A stretch of DNA of 64,000 nt from Rotaria sordida (taxonomy: Eukaryota > Rotifera > Eurotatoria > Philodinida > Philodinidae), in contig CAJNOL010000139.1 of assembly GCA_905250125.1 (NCBI GenBank), forward strand, positions 19,483 through 83,482, in the 5' to 3' direction. The notes beneath the pieces were generated by a model. The model was not told where the DNA came from and did no database searches. It was given only the letters and a program-made list of their open reading frames with translations. Every line of letters begins with the position of its first letter. The stretch's first letter is position 1. The position numbers and the translations under genes are program-made. Positions 9,619-22,181 of this stretch are shown here, piece by piece.

Positions 9619-12600
9619 TTATTTCCATATTTTAACAACAGCATCACATGAAACAGTTATTAAATAAGGTGTGCGTTCTTTTGACATAACTAATTGCATT
9701 GATGTAACTGTATCGGTGTGTGCTGATGGAATATTAGCACTTGATTTTGTTGTTTTAATTTCTGTTGTTGTTGTTGTTGTTGCAGATGATGATGATGATG
9801 ATGTACTTGTTAATTGTGTTACTGTTGGTGGTGATGCTGGATGTTTACGTTTATGATATTCTTCAATAGTTATTTCAACACCATCAATTGTTTTTGGTTG
9901 ATAACGAGCTGTTAAAAGATCATCATCAGCTGGTCCTCGACATACAATATATGATCGTAATGGTTGAGTTAAATTCCAATTTCTTATCCGCATATCTGTT
10001 CCAGCACAAAGTAATGATATAGCTCCATCATTTTTCCATAAATACATTGATGCAATATAATGATTAAGTGACTAAACAAAAAGAAATTTATCAAAAATTT
10101 TGATTTTGTTTTTTTGCAAACCTGTGTTAATGAAAGTGGTGTTACAGGTGATGGCCAAAAAGCTTTTTGTCGCGTTTGAGGTTTATCAATATTCCATACA
10201 GCCACTTCATTATTACCTTGAAATGAACTAATTAAACTACTCGGTTGATCTTGATGACGAAGTAGACTTATAACACGTGCACCTGAAAATGTTTAAAAAA
10301 CCAAAATCAAAAAATTTTCTATTCTTTTGTTTTTTGTTTTTTACCTGTTGGATGTCTAATTCCTTGAATACACAATTGAAAACGCATATCCCATATATCA
10401 ATAAATCCACTACCAGTACCTACAGCTAACCATGATTGAAGTTCATCAATTTCAAATGCAGTTATTAAACCTAGAGAAAATAAATAAATAAATATTAAGA
10501 GAAAGAAAAAAACAAATTTTTCTTTTACGATGATTTAAATCATTTTTAAATCGAAAAATAGGTGTTGAACATCTTGTATCAATTCCAACAATTAAACCTT
10601 GTGATGTAGCTAATGCTAAAATATCTTGTGAACCAGTATTAAAATATTTTAAATCAATTGGTACACCAATATCATTAACATCTAATTTTAAATTATAAAA
10701 TGATTCACGAATATCAGTTGTTGAAGAACTAAGACTAAAAAAAAGAAAAAACAGATTTTTATTTTTTGTTTAGATAAAGAATTTAATTTTTGTTTACTCA
10801 TATATATTTAATTGTCCATTTTCATTCAAAGAAGCAAGATTTAAATTATTATCCGATGTAAATGCTAAACCTCGAACAGCTGATGCTAAAAAGAATAGAA
10901 TTTGTTAACAACATTATATAAATGCAAATTATTAGATCTATTCGATAGATAAGTCATAAAATCATTTAAGCTTACTTCTGTCAGAAACCTATTTTCGCTC
11001 CAGAACAACCAATCTATCCCAAACTATCAGAAAGTAGCTGGAAGGCCTATAGTAAAAATTTCAACTCAAAATATTGAATTATTCTAATATTAAGAGTAAA
11101 ATAGTAGACCTCCACGTCTTAGGGAATTGTGGGTTTACGTATTTGTGGATCCGAATCCGTGTCCCAGATTTCTCCTCCAAATATAGTGATACAGACGTTG
11201 GGTTGACGTCAAAATGTAGTTAACATTTGTTGTTGCAACTTAACAGAAATCAGTTTTTAAAGAATCTCTGTTTTTTTTTGCTTTCGATGCTAGTTTTTCG
11301 AAAAAATTGAAGATGCTTCTATGGAGAAAAGATTTATTTTTGTTTAAAAACTAAATCGAAAATGAAAAATTCGGTTCTGTTAGATTGTAGAGCACAATTT
11401 CCTCTTCAATTTAAAACTTTTCCGAGTTTTATATCATGTAAAATGGTATACTAACATACATCATACACAAGTCAAGATATGACCAAAAAAAAGAAAGGAA
11501 TAATAGTATCTTTTTTTTTCGTTTAGCAACTGTAAATGACACACTATCTAAATATTACATCATCATTGATAAGATTTATCTTATTCATTTTTGTCTCAAA
11601 TACTATATTAAAATTTTTACCTGTTCCACGAATAGCTCGTGATGGTCGGAAGATAAGAGATTTTTGAAATTGATTTATATCCCATAATCGAATAGCTCCT
11701 TTTGTATCACCGGTAGCAAAAAGTTGCGTATAATTAAGTGATGGAGAAACAAGACTTGATGCTAATCTTTTAAAAATTTGATATTTGAAATAAATTTTGA
11801 TTTTTTTTGTTTTTGTTATTTAAAATCTTACTTTGTAATTTTGCCATTATGTAAATGAATATGACCAAGAAGAATACCTTGTGGTGTCCAAAGTTTTTGA
11901 TCAGATATTTCATAAACATTTGTTGGTACACAATGTTTAACTAATTTAGTACGTTGACAATCTTCACGATAGATAGCTTCATGTTTTAATAATAAATTAT
12001 TTTGTTCAGTTAAACATTGTAATCGAAGACCTTTCAAGAAAAATAAAAATTAAGATTTAACTTCTTGAGGATGAGGTTACTTTTAAGAAAAAAAAGGACA
12101 TTTTCGATACTCTAATGGGAAATACACCTTTGGGCAAAAGTTCTTCTCTCTCACTGCTTTTTCAAAAAGTTTTTAATATTTGCTTTCTTTTTATTGTAGG
12201 ACTAAGGTGTAACAAAGGTATTTTATTTTAATATGATATATAGTCACCATTTGCTTCGATCAAGCATTATTCTCATCTTTTCATACTATCGACCAATTTA
12301 ACAATCAAATCGATTGACAAAGTGTTCCAAGCCGTCCTTATTTCTGGTTCCAACTCTTGAGTTATTTGAATTTTCGTCTTTTGACTTATTGTATCCTTCA
12401 TCGTCAACCAAACATTATCAATTAAGTTTTGGTCTAGTGATGAAGAAGGTCAATATAGAAGGTGAGTTCTTTCAGTTGATCGCCAGACGCCATTTGTACT
12501 TATGATCATTGTTTTCTTGAAAGATCCAGCTAGCTGAATCTTCGGAAAATTGACGATGAGTAATAAGTAGAAGAGCATTCTCATATATGCTGCACATAAA

Positions 12601-15600
12601 GTTTTCTGTCGAATTGTGTTTGAAAGTAATTAATTGTCCGAAACGTTGTTTTAAAACACATTCTTGGATATACAACTTGAGAGAATATTTAACTGTGCGA
12701 ACAATTTTGGTTACATCTGGAAATTGCTAAACTTTTCTTCCGTTGTTGCCAAGTTTGAATGTCTTCTGATCGACAGAAGTCATGTTGTCTTAATTGAAAT
12801 TTTGGCATTGTCGTTGCTCACGATGTTTGTCTGTGAGTAAGGACTTTTTTAAAGGTGGATCATAACTTTCACTATTTTCACGTAATCGACGTCTAGCAGT
12901 ACTTGGATTTATATTCACGCCGTCCTTTTTTAGAATCTTTGAGATATCCTTTGATGTAACGTTCAGTTCATGTTTGGCAATATTAACAATTTTTGTATCT
13001 GTTTTCTACGACGTGACATGTAGTGATTGTCCAATTCTTGGTAAATTAGACAGGTCTTCATATTGTTGCTATCTGACAAGTCAATGCCATACAGCTTTTG
13101 GTCCAAATTCAATGTACTTCGAACTAGCTTTATTTGACATTTAAGGACGCAGTGGATGTAGCATGAGAAACAAAATTCATGGCGTTGTGATAAAGAAAAT
13201 AGTATGTTTAAAATCTTACGAAAGGATAATGAAAAAACCTATTCTTGACATCGATTCATATTGTTTCATATTAACAATTGTTACATAAGATTGGATCATC
13301 TAAATCAACGAGTAAGAATATTAGGAACGAGAAGCACTATTGTATAGAACTGTATTTATGTTACACATTACTTTGCTAATAAAATGAAAGCAAATATTAG
13401 AAGTTTTAAAAAAAAAGTGGAAGGTGGAAACGACGCCCTCTAGTGCTCTTCGGAGTACAAGAAACATGAGAGTACAATAGATGTACAGTTTTATAACTAA
13501 GAAAAATCTCGACCTGAATCCGAGAAAATAACGATTTAGGTCTTCTCTTCAGTCACACCGGCACTCTCACACTACGAATGGCAGTGTAACAGACTGACGA
13601 TCTGTGTACTACTACACATCATAAGGAGTATGCCTAAATTAATTAGAAGTTAATTCGAAACCGGACTTATATACGTTTCCTATCTTTGGTGGATCAATGA
13701 AACATATGAAAACCTGTTCGTATAGTTTTTGATGATGGTTCAAGAAAAACATGTGGTCGATGTTGTGTTATATTTTCTGTTGATGGTAATTGATATTGTA
13801 TTGTATCAATTAACATAGCTTCATCATTATTTTCATTTATTGTTTTATCATTTGGATTGATTGTTAAATTAGTTGGAATATTTTCTTCTTGATTTCCAAT
13901 TTGCATTGTTACAGCACCGAACATTTCTGACCAATCGGACTAAAACATAAAAATTTATTTAAAAAAAAAATTTTTTTTTTCTTTTTATTTAAAATAAATA
14001 TAATTTACAGCATCATTATTAATATTTCTTGTTGAATAATTTTCATTGTTAGTTCGATTTATATTTAAACTTAAATCAAGTCGTCGTCCTGGTGGAGTTT
14101 TTATATAAACTGTGCCTGGTCGAGTTGTAGTTTCAGTTGATGCACTTATACTAAATAAAACGAAACATTTCATATACATATATAATATTTTATGTTTTAT
14201 TTTTGTAATCTTACTTTAATTTATATTGTGGTGTTTGTTTAACAAAAAATTTTAATGCTAAAATTTTATCTTCATCTTCTTCTTTCATTCCTAATTCAGT
14301 TAATTTTTCAAATGCCTTTGAAAAGAAAATAATTTTCATTACAATACAAACAAAAAAAAAAGATATTATCTTACATCACGAACAATAGGATCAGTAGATT
14401 CAACATAAGCTGGTTTTAATCCACTACCTGTCATTTGTCGAACATTAGATCGATCAGTTAAATATCGAAATAAATTTTCATTTGGTTGAATTTGTTGAAC
14501 ATACTCAAATAATTCACGTGATAATGGTTCTATCAAAGCATTATATAATATATCCTAAATGACAAATAATATATTATACACTTTTCTATCCATTTTGAAG
14601 CAGATTTCATCGTTATCCTTTTCCTTAATCCTTCAGAAATGCAATAAAGAAGTAGTTTATATATATTATAACGAGACGTGATTGATATAAAATCTGTAGA
14701 GAAGGGTACAAATGTCGATTGTGTTTTATAAAAAATACTAAATTCACAATATTCATGATTTTTAACTTTTGCGTATAGATTTTTAAATGTTCGAGTCAAT
14801 CAACTTAAATTTGTGCTACTCATAGAATACTTATGAAGGAAGCTCTTCAACTGTCGGATGCTGTTCGATCTGATATTATGACTATGAGCAGATCTCTGTA
14901 AGACTAAGAAAAGTTTACCAGAATTCGGGCACATGGTCTACTGATGAAGAGCTATGGCTATTGTATTGAATTTTTCGTCAGAACATGTCGTTGTTGAAAA
15001 TATTAAAATCAAGAATTTTGTTCTGAAATATTGTCTATAGATACAGCTAGTAATCATTAAGAGTTCTATTTGTAGTCATAATATCAGATTGCAATAGCGG
15101 CCGACCATTGCGAAATGTTCCTTCATCAGTACTTTTCAAAATTATTAAAATTTTATTTTGTATGAAACAATTGTTTGCAGAATTCAGTGAGATAGGACAA
15201 ACAGGGTTTTTCGGAATCCAGGGCAGCTTTGGATGTTTTTTCTTGAACTGATTCCATCTCCATTAAGTATATATCCTACGTATTTCAATCTGTTATTGTC
15301 ATCATCTCGAAAATTCTCTGTAATATTAAAATATAACTGACTGCTGAAAATTCCAGTAGTGAAGTCTGAACCGATATATCGGATTAAGTTGGCTACATAT
15401 CTACTTCCAGAATTCTATTTTTTGTATACGCCTGTAAAGATATTTTATTTTATAACATACAGCATTTCCAACTTGAACAATTGGAAATTTAAAGAATCGT
15501 TCAATCACCGGTATAACAAATCCATGTACATCAGCTAAATGAGACTTTTCACAAATACTATTAATAAATTCAATAACACTTAATCGAAGCCAAAGATTCT

Positions 15601-18600
15601 AAAAATGAAAATAGAATCAATAAATAACCATCTATATGAATAATAATAGGAAAAAAAAAACAATTTCTTTTCATACTGGATGACAAACAAGTGGTGCAAC
15701 TTGTCGAAGAAATTCATAAATTGTTTTACGTTTTAATAATGATAAACGAACAAAACAAGCAAGTGCTTTTAATACCCGATAAACAACAAATTCTTCTTCA
15801 TCAATTAATCCCTTTAAACATAAAAAAATTAATTAAAAAAAAACTTTTATTTTTCAATAAATTATTTATTCAAACTTGATTTAATAATGGTAAAATAAAT
15901 AATTCACTTTCAAGTCCAATATATGAAGCAACAGTAACAAGACTATCAAATAATGTTGCACGTAAACGCCAATTTGGTTGACTTAATAATGTAGTTAAAT
16001 GTCCACAAATAACTTCAATCGCTAAATTATTAAGAAAACAAAAATCACGAATTGATTTCCATTTTTTTTTTTAAATTACTTTTTCGTTTGCCAAAAAAAG
16101 TACATAAACGTATAAGATCCGATCGACAAACAGCTTCAGCTAATTGTCCATTTTGATCATCATTTTCACCATGTATTAGATCACCGAATTTACCTTGCAT
16201 CCATGTTTGAACACTTTTTAATTCTTCTTCATAAAGTTTCTATTCGACAAGAAAAAAAACAAAACAAAACAAAGAATTTTCTTTTATGATATATAAATAA
16301 TTTTACTTACAAAATGATCATTATTTATTGTATGATTTCGTTCTTCAATTAAATAAGTTTTCTCTAAAAATCTATATGAAAAAATAAAAATGAACAAGAA
16401 TTTTTTTAATATAGAATAATTCGAGTTTTTGTTTTGTTTTTTTTTTTACCTTAATGAATGTTCAGCAAGTAGAGATAAATATTTAGCAAGATTTGATCGA
16501 ACATAACAATCATCTTGAATATTTGCTGTTGACTAGATAAATAATAAAATTTAATAATTTAATAATAAATATAAAGAAGAATTTATTATTTTTTTTCTTT
16601 ACCAATGTTGGAAAAAGATATTCACTAAAAAGATCAGCATTTTCTTGATTTATATTTTTTACAGATGATATGGCAAAAACAAGAGTTCGAATAGCATCAG
16701 CTCGCACACGATGATAATCGTCATGTAACATGGCATTCTAAAGTAAAATAATTCGATTAAGATACTATTACAATAAATTTTATTCAATACATGCTAATAA
16801 TTTTCACAAGTCTCTTTTTTTCACAAAATTTTTCCTATCATCGACATGAACAGGGCGAAAATAAGCAAAGCATTAAAAAAAAAGGCAAATATTCATATAA
16901 TGCGAAAATTCGATACATTTTCATATGCATTTCCATAGCTGTAAAAGTTCAGTTTCCTACTCTGATGATAATTAGAACTACTAGTAATTCAATACCAACG
17001 TCTATTACGATAAAAATGAATAAGAGAATCTCGGTAGATACAAAGAAACTTTTTCTCTAATAAATGGAAGACTCTTGAATAAATATGGGCAAGATGATCT
17101 TGGTTCTGGCGGCACTGGGATCGGAACCAAAACGTTTTCTGAGTGAGGTCGGGACCTAAAATTCTCCCAACCGGAGCCGAGACCAAATTTTTTTCCGACC
17201 AGTGCCGGGACCGAAGCCGTCTGGTCTTGGTCATGTTTACTCTTCACGAAATGTCACTTGAAATGAATGTATTTTCTATTGTTTATTCTAATAAAATAAA
17301 TTCATCTTACCACATAAGGTAAAATTCGATCGAGTATAATTTGATCATCAACAAGAGGGATCATTAAGCGTAAAAGTTCAAGTGCGACAAGTCGAGAATG
17401 TAAATGCTAAAACAAAAATAGAAAAGATCCATAAATCTAAAAATTTTTAAATATTAATGTTTTAAAATCATACTTTTAATTTTCTCATACAAGATAAAGC
17501 AAGTGAAAGAAGTATTAATAAACATTGTGATGATTCTTGAGTTTTTTCTTCATCAATTTCAATTGAATTCTCATTTGTATTATTATTTTCAATAAGTAAA
17601 CTATTGATTATATATGAAAAATCTCGATGCAATCTAAAGATACAAAATAAATTTAATTAAAAATAATGTTTTTTTTTTGTCTTTGTTTCTTCATACTTAT
17701 AAATTACAAAATCTGGTGAAAATTCTTTTAAAATTTTTTGTACATATGGTAAAAGAAATGTATAAAAACAAGATGGAAATCCTTTGCCTGTTTGTTCATC
17801 AAGATATTGTTCAGCAGTATGACGTTTCAATGGATCACGATCAATCATACTTGCAACCATTGCCTTAAAACAAACAAAAATTGAATCTCAATAATATATT
17901 CGTTAGAAAAATAAATAAATATAAATATTCACCCGTATATCAACATCAACTATTTTATTAACAATTGGCATTGGATCATAGCTATTAATTCTATAATCAA
18001 GCATTTGTGTTAAAGTAAACAATGGTTGTTCAGTAAATAATTCTGCTAATATACAACTAAACAAAAAAAGAAGTTTTTAATAAAAAAAAAAACCCTTTTT
18101 ATTTTAGATGATCTAACCCGAGAGAAAAAATATCCATTGCTGAAGTACCTAGTTTCCCAAAGCTAGTCGAAAATGTATCATTATTAATATCATTTTTCAT
18201 TCTTGTTTGATCATAAAAACGTTCTGGTGCTAAATAACATACATTTCGTTGTGATGCATTAAAATAATAATAATACTCAGCTGGATCTTCCTAGAAAGTG
18301 AAAAATAACAAAAAAATTCCTTTCTTATTTAAATACAAATAAGCTTTTTTTTTTAAGATGGCCAAAAATTTTAATGATTTTTTTTCTCGATGATTTATAA
18401 ATAGAGCTCATCAAACTATATAAAAAGATGTACGTTTAAAAATTTCTCTTTTATTTATGTACACAAAAATAACAAACTCACAATATTGAGATAAAACTGA
18501 TTTTCTTTTTATTCTATTCTAACACAATTGGAAAATTATTATTTTTGTAATCGCTATGAAATACTGACTATAAAAAACGTAATATTCGTTTTACTTGGAG

Positions 18601-21600
18601 TATAACATGATTGATTTGTTTTCTCTACATTCAAACGATCATTCAACCATTGTTGACAATGTTGCTTGTAAATCTATTTAGTTCTTTTTTTTTGACAAGG
18701 TATGAATTCGAATCAGTATCAAAGAAGTCACAAAATGTATGCATAGACTTTTTCAAAAGATTTATATGAGGAAATGGCAAAATGATATTTTCGATCTTCA
18801 AAAGACATTATTTATTGTCAGAAAGCTTTTGTTCATACAAAAATAAACATTATATTCATAATTAGTATAAAAAATTGAGTTTAATAACCTATTTTCTAAT
18901 AGAAATAATATTCTTTGCAAAAATTGTCTGTAGTCTCCTCGGTTCTTTATATATAAAAAATCTTCCTGAAAGGAACCATAAGAAGAATTTTCTTAGAAAA
19001 ATTAATTGTATCACAAAATATGCCATTTGACATAAATTTTTCTGCTGATTGCGAATATGATGGTTTTTTTTGTATGAACAAAAACTTTCTAACACTATAT
19101 AACGCTTTTCGGAGATTGAAAATATCACTTTGCTATTTCTTCATACAAATATTTTGAAAAAGTCTATTCATATCTTTTATGACTTCTCTGATGCTAGTTT
19201 GAATCCATACTCTATCAAAAAAATCTAAATAGGTTTACAAGCTACAGTAGCAACATGGATGGATTATCCATTGAACGCAGAGAAAAAAAATCAATGAAGT
19301 TATACTATAAGCAAGACAAAATGTGGTTCAAATGAACTAGAAAGTTTTAAACATACATTCTCTCATGCACATGATTTACTGTCCGTTGATTATTTCGAAG
19401 AGAAATGAGCAAATGAATAGTTAGTGCGACAATGAATATATTGTCAGAACAAAAATATCAATAAATTTTCCTAACATAATATAACACTGTGTACTATTAG
19501 TTATTTCGAAGATTGACATTTTCGATTGAAAAAAAACACATGTAAATTCTTCTCATCCAAACATTTACATTGCGATTGATTTACTGAGAAAATAACAATC
19601 GTTAGTATCAGTTGCAAGAATACGAGATGACATTGGACGCTCTAACTCTAGAACATCGGAAAAATAAACTCACAAAAGATGAATGTTTAATGAAATGAGA
19701 GCAATGTTATAATGGTCATATTGATATTCCAGCATTCTCGAAAGTTACTCGATTGAGATATTTTTCAACATCCATTAAAAAGTTAGACAACCGTCTCTCT
19801 TTGTTTTTTTGTTATTTCTTTGCATATTTATTAGAACTTTTTCTATTCTTTTTCTGACAATATATTGATCTCCTCAATGACTACGTATTTTCTAATTTCT
19901 CTTCTTTCGAATAATCAACGGAAAGTAAATCCGTGGATAACAGACTTGAAACCGGTAACTGGCAAGTCAGGCAGTTCGGTTCCAAGTATAGTGGATAGTA
20001 AATCGTGTAATCCGCATTATCGTATTCAGTTTGATGAGCTCTTTCGAACTCTATATAAATCAGCAAGCAAAAAAATTGACTTAAAAGTTTCGAAACTCCG
20101 ATCAGTTTACTTACATAAGCAAAAAAAGTTGGTTTAAAATTAGCAAAATCACTTAATAAAACCCAATTATAACTTGTTAATAAAATATTTTCTATTTTTA
20201 AATCCCCGTGTGCTATATTAACATGATGTATATGTTTAAGAGCAATTAATAATTGATAAGCAATCCATTTTTTTTCAATACGTGTTAAATAAGGACGTGT
20301 TTGTAAACGATAAAATAAATTATCTTTTATATATGGACGTGTTAAAATAATTGAACGATCATTTTTCTAATTTTGTTCAAAAACAAAAAAAGAAATAAAC
20401 AAATGAAACAAAATAAAATAAAAAGGCCTACAGCAACAATTTGAAATGGTAGACAATTTTTTAATGGTGATGGTGATGATTCTTTTTCATGAAGAATTGA
20501 ATAGATTTCTTAAAATAAAGAACAAAAAAAAAGAATATATATGATTTTAAAAGAAAAAAAATTATTTTATTTGATAAACCTTGTATTTGTGCCTTGTATT
20601 GATCGTATGGAAGTGATTGATCAACAATTTGAAAAATTTTAAGCACACAATAGCCATTTCTTAAAATAGATAAATATGAAAAAAGAAGTGAAGAGTAATA
20701 ATTCATTTTTTACCTTGTTTTTGCTCTGGCAACTTTTAAAAAACGAGTAACACCCAAACTAAAAAAAAAAAAGTATCAAAAGAATTATAGGACATTCTCA
20801 AGTGTTGAAAATATCGGTACATTGTATGCGAGATTTCCTTAACATGATGTATTAAGTTTTTCTCAATACATTTGTTAATGTCGTACTTGGATTTATCAAA
20901 CGTGCTTATACCGATGTCTGTACTTCGTTTATGCACTTGATAGTTTCGTTTCACTCTCTCTATCACGTCAAGTATTATACAAATAAATCGAACTCATACA
21001 AGCACAGAATTTACAATATGGAAGATTAAAGTTTTCGATTTATGATGAAATTCTATTTATTTTGTTCTTCTTTTTTATAATGATATTCTGTGGCAATAAT
21101 ATTATCTTTATTAAATATAAAGCAATCAAGACATACATTTTACGTAAGATGATAGAAAAAAATTTAACAACAACGTATTTTTAATTTTTTTCTATAATGA
21201 AGATGCTTATAACTTTTTAAGAGAAGATTGTAGAAAATGCGGCGATCTTTCATTTTGTGCTCTTTAAAATAGCATTGTTAAAAAATAATTTTCTTGGATC
21301 TGAAAACTACTATGTCCAATTTTTTTAGAAACCCTGATACCATAGTCCATCTAGTATAGAACGCATTTGATAGAAAATTCCGTTGGCTATTAAGATCACT
21401 ATCTGGATGTTATCTAATTATTTAACATTGTGGAAAAAAAGCAAAAGCGTATTATTGTTAAAATTTTTTCATCAGCTTATATGTCAGTATTAGATATGTG
21501 CATAACTAAGTTTTTTTTGTCCTAATCTAGAAAAGACTATTTCAGAATTTATTCGTATTACATCTAAAAAAATTCTTCAATACTCGATTTTTGATTTATT

Positions 21601-22050
21601 TAGTCAAGCGCTAGCACTTTTTTTGAATCATCTCTTTTAAATTATGTTATAACTGATATAATTTATTAGTTAATTCGCTTTAGACCATAAAATGTTTAAC
21701 TTCCGTTGAGACAACTTTCTCATAGTCCCAGTTCCGATCTCGGTAACTTTTCTTTCCCGGAGTCTCGATCCCAGGGCTAAAAATTAGTCCCTACACATTT
21801 CTAATCAGTATTCAATTTTATATTTTATCCAGTTATAACCAGATTCGAGATTAAAACAACTATAGATAAGTTTATTCTTCAATAAAATTTCTGTATAAAA
21901 GCCCTTCATAATCTTTTCAATCTAATTAAACTTCATTTTCCAATGAAATCATACTAATTACTTTTTAACATAGTCATATCCAATTAAGTCATTGAAGTAG
22001 GTTTCAACGTTAAGAATCTGATTAGGTATATGTGCAATTTGATTTCCCAT
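9619..22050 (-). CDS. PIK3R4: VPS15/PIK3R4, regulatory protein kinase-like subunit of VPS34 PI3-kinase
   Basis: Scaffold of the class III PI3-kinase complex on endosomal and autophagic membranes. Exon 1 (21962-22050) encodes MGNQIAHIP, with a Gly2 myristoylation site as in human MGNQLAGIAP. Exons 20714-20758, 20580-20659, 20432-20508, 20115-20366, 18118-18290, 17933-18056 and 17697-17863 join in phase into the kinase-like domain: LGVTRFLKVARAK, VLKIFQ, LPFQ, HGDLKIEN (HRD replaced by HGD), SDFANFKP (DFG replaced) and YLAPERF. These degenerate catalytic motifs are the VPS15 norm. HEAT-repeat exons occupy about 17.6-14.2 kb, a low-complexity linker 14.15-13.7 kb, and WD40 exons 12.04-9.6 kb (WTPQGILLGHIHLH, AGTDMRIRNWN). 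The protein ends SCDAVVKIWK, matching the human terminus. Introns are mostly short, but several of 0.6-1.8 kb carry transposon debris. It is third in a tight same-strand stack with ECM29 and FDX1. Exon limits in the HEAT section are approximate. Confidence 0.95.
10890..11620 (-). other. VPS15 intron, about 0.73 kb, no gene
   Basis: Intron between two WD40 exons. It contains a GC-richer patch (about 11115-11225, with CCACGTCTTAGGG and GGATCCGAATCCG words) that looks like a decayed dispersed element; the rest is AT-rich. Confidence 0.6.
12310..13130 (-). pseudogene. Decayed Tc1/mariner transposase inside a VPS15 intron
   Basis: Minus-strand translation in shifting frames gives a Tc1-type helix-turn-helix (VTSKDISKILKKDGVNINPS, then TARRRL) at about 12885-12975. 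Further on there is SWIFQENNDHKYK at about 12490-12540, matching the W-x-x-QQDNDPKHT catalytic block, and then SSLDQNLIDNVW at about 12415-12450, matching the DLNPIEN-x-W block. Several stops and frameshifts interrupt it, so it is a dead copy. It lies within the roughly 1.67-kb intron between 12040 and 13715, in the same orientation as VPS15. Terminal inverted repeats were not identified. Confidence 0.8.
14575..15455 (-). other. VPS15 intron, about 0.9 kb, no gene
   Basis: Intron in the HEAT-repeat part of VPS15. The minus-strand frame at 14533-14799 has no recognisable features. The sequence is more balanced in composition than the short introns, which suggests an old transposon insertion I cannot classify. 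Confidence 0.5.
16745..17310 (-). repeat. VPS15 intron with GC-rich dispersed repeat fragment
   Basis: The intron includes about 17095-17240, a GC-rich patch rich in GGGACC, CCGAGACC and CGGAACC words, quite unlike the AT-rich surroundings. Related wording (cccag-ttccga-tctcgg, gagtctcgatccc) recurs at about 21710-21810 and more weakly elsewhere in the window. Probably remnants of one dispersed element family. Frames across the patch are open but repetitive and not gene-like. Confidence 0.5.
18575..19340. mobile_element. Fold-back element with long inverted arms in a VPS15 intron
   Basis: The left arm (about 18575-18900) and the right arm (about 19005-19340) are imperfect reverse complements over roughly 270-300 bp. 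Matching blocks include GTATAACATGATTGATT with the inverted GTATAACTTCATTGATT, AGACTTTTTCAAAA in both arms, and TTTTTGTTCATACAAAAA-like cores. The spacer is short. The structure resembles a long-TIR MITE or Foldback transposon. It lies in the 1.8-kb intron between kinase-domain exons 5 and 6 of VPS15. No TSD or transposase was recognised. Confidence 0.75.
20759..21961 (-). other. VPS15 intron 1, 1.2 kb
   Basis: Separates the myristoylation exon (21962-22050) from the kinase exons. It holds AT-rich sequence and, at about 21690-21810, a patch with TTGAGACAACTTTCTCATAG and GTCTCGATCCC that resembles a segment at 32290-32350. The minus-strand frame at 20736-20966 runs into exon 2 and is intronic, not coding. 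Confidence 0.6.
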
Positions 22051-22181
22051 CAACAAACAATCATGATCTAAAATAAAACCATGATAAAAGAAAAAACAAT
22101 AAAAATAATATTTCAGGTCATATAGAAAACAACAAATTCAAAAAAAAAAATTATCCTAAATTAATCATCTATTATATCCTG
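22051..22181 (-). promoter_or_regulatory. FDX1-VPS15 intercistronic spacer with splice acceptor and tiny uORF
   Basis: Only 131 bp separate the FDX1 stop from the VPS15 ATG. On the minus strand a T-rich tract ends in TTTTATTTTAG (AG at 22068-22069), 17 nt before the VPS15 ATG, with no matching local donor. An ATG just after this AG opens a four-codon uORF whose TGA overlaps the VPS15 ATG (TGATG). I see no AATAAA on the minus strand here. It is a candidate spliced-leader acceptor. Confidence 0.55.

Noticed and set aside
9671-9856. Plus-strand frame with a poly-Asp/Val stretch
   Set aside because: It is antisense to the VPS15 C-terminal exon, whose protein matches the family terminus.
16989-17247. 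Two overlapping minus-strand frames of about 80 codons
   Set aside because: Both cross a GC-rich dispersed repeat in a VPS15 intron; being open in two frames reflects composition, not coding.
20736-20966. 76-codon minus-strand frame upstream of VPS15 exon 2
   Set aside because: The true N-terminus is the MGNQIAHIP exon at 21962-22050; this frame is intronic sequence running into exon 2.
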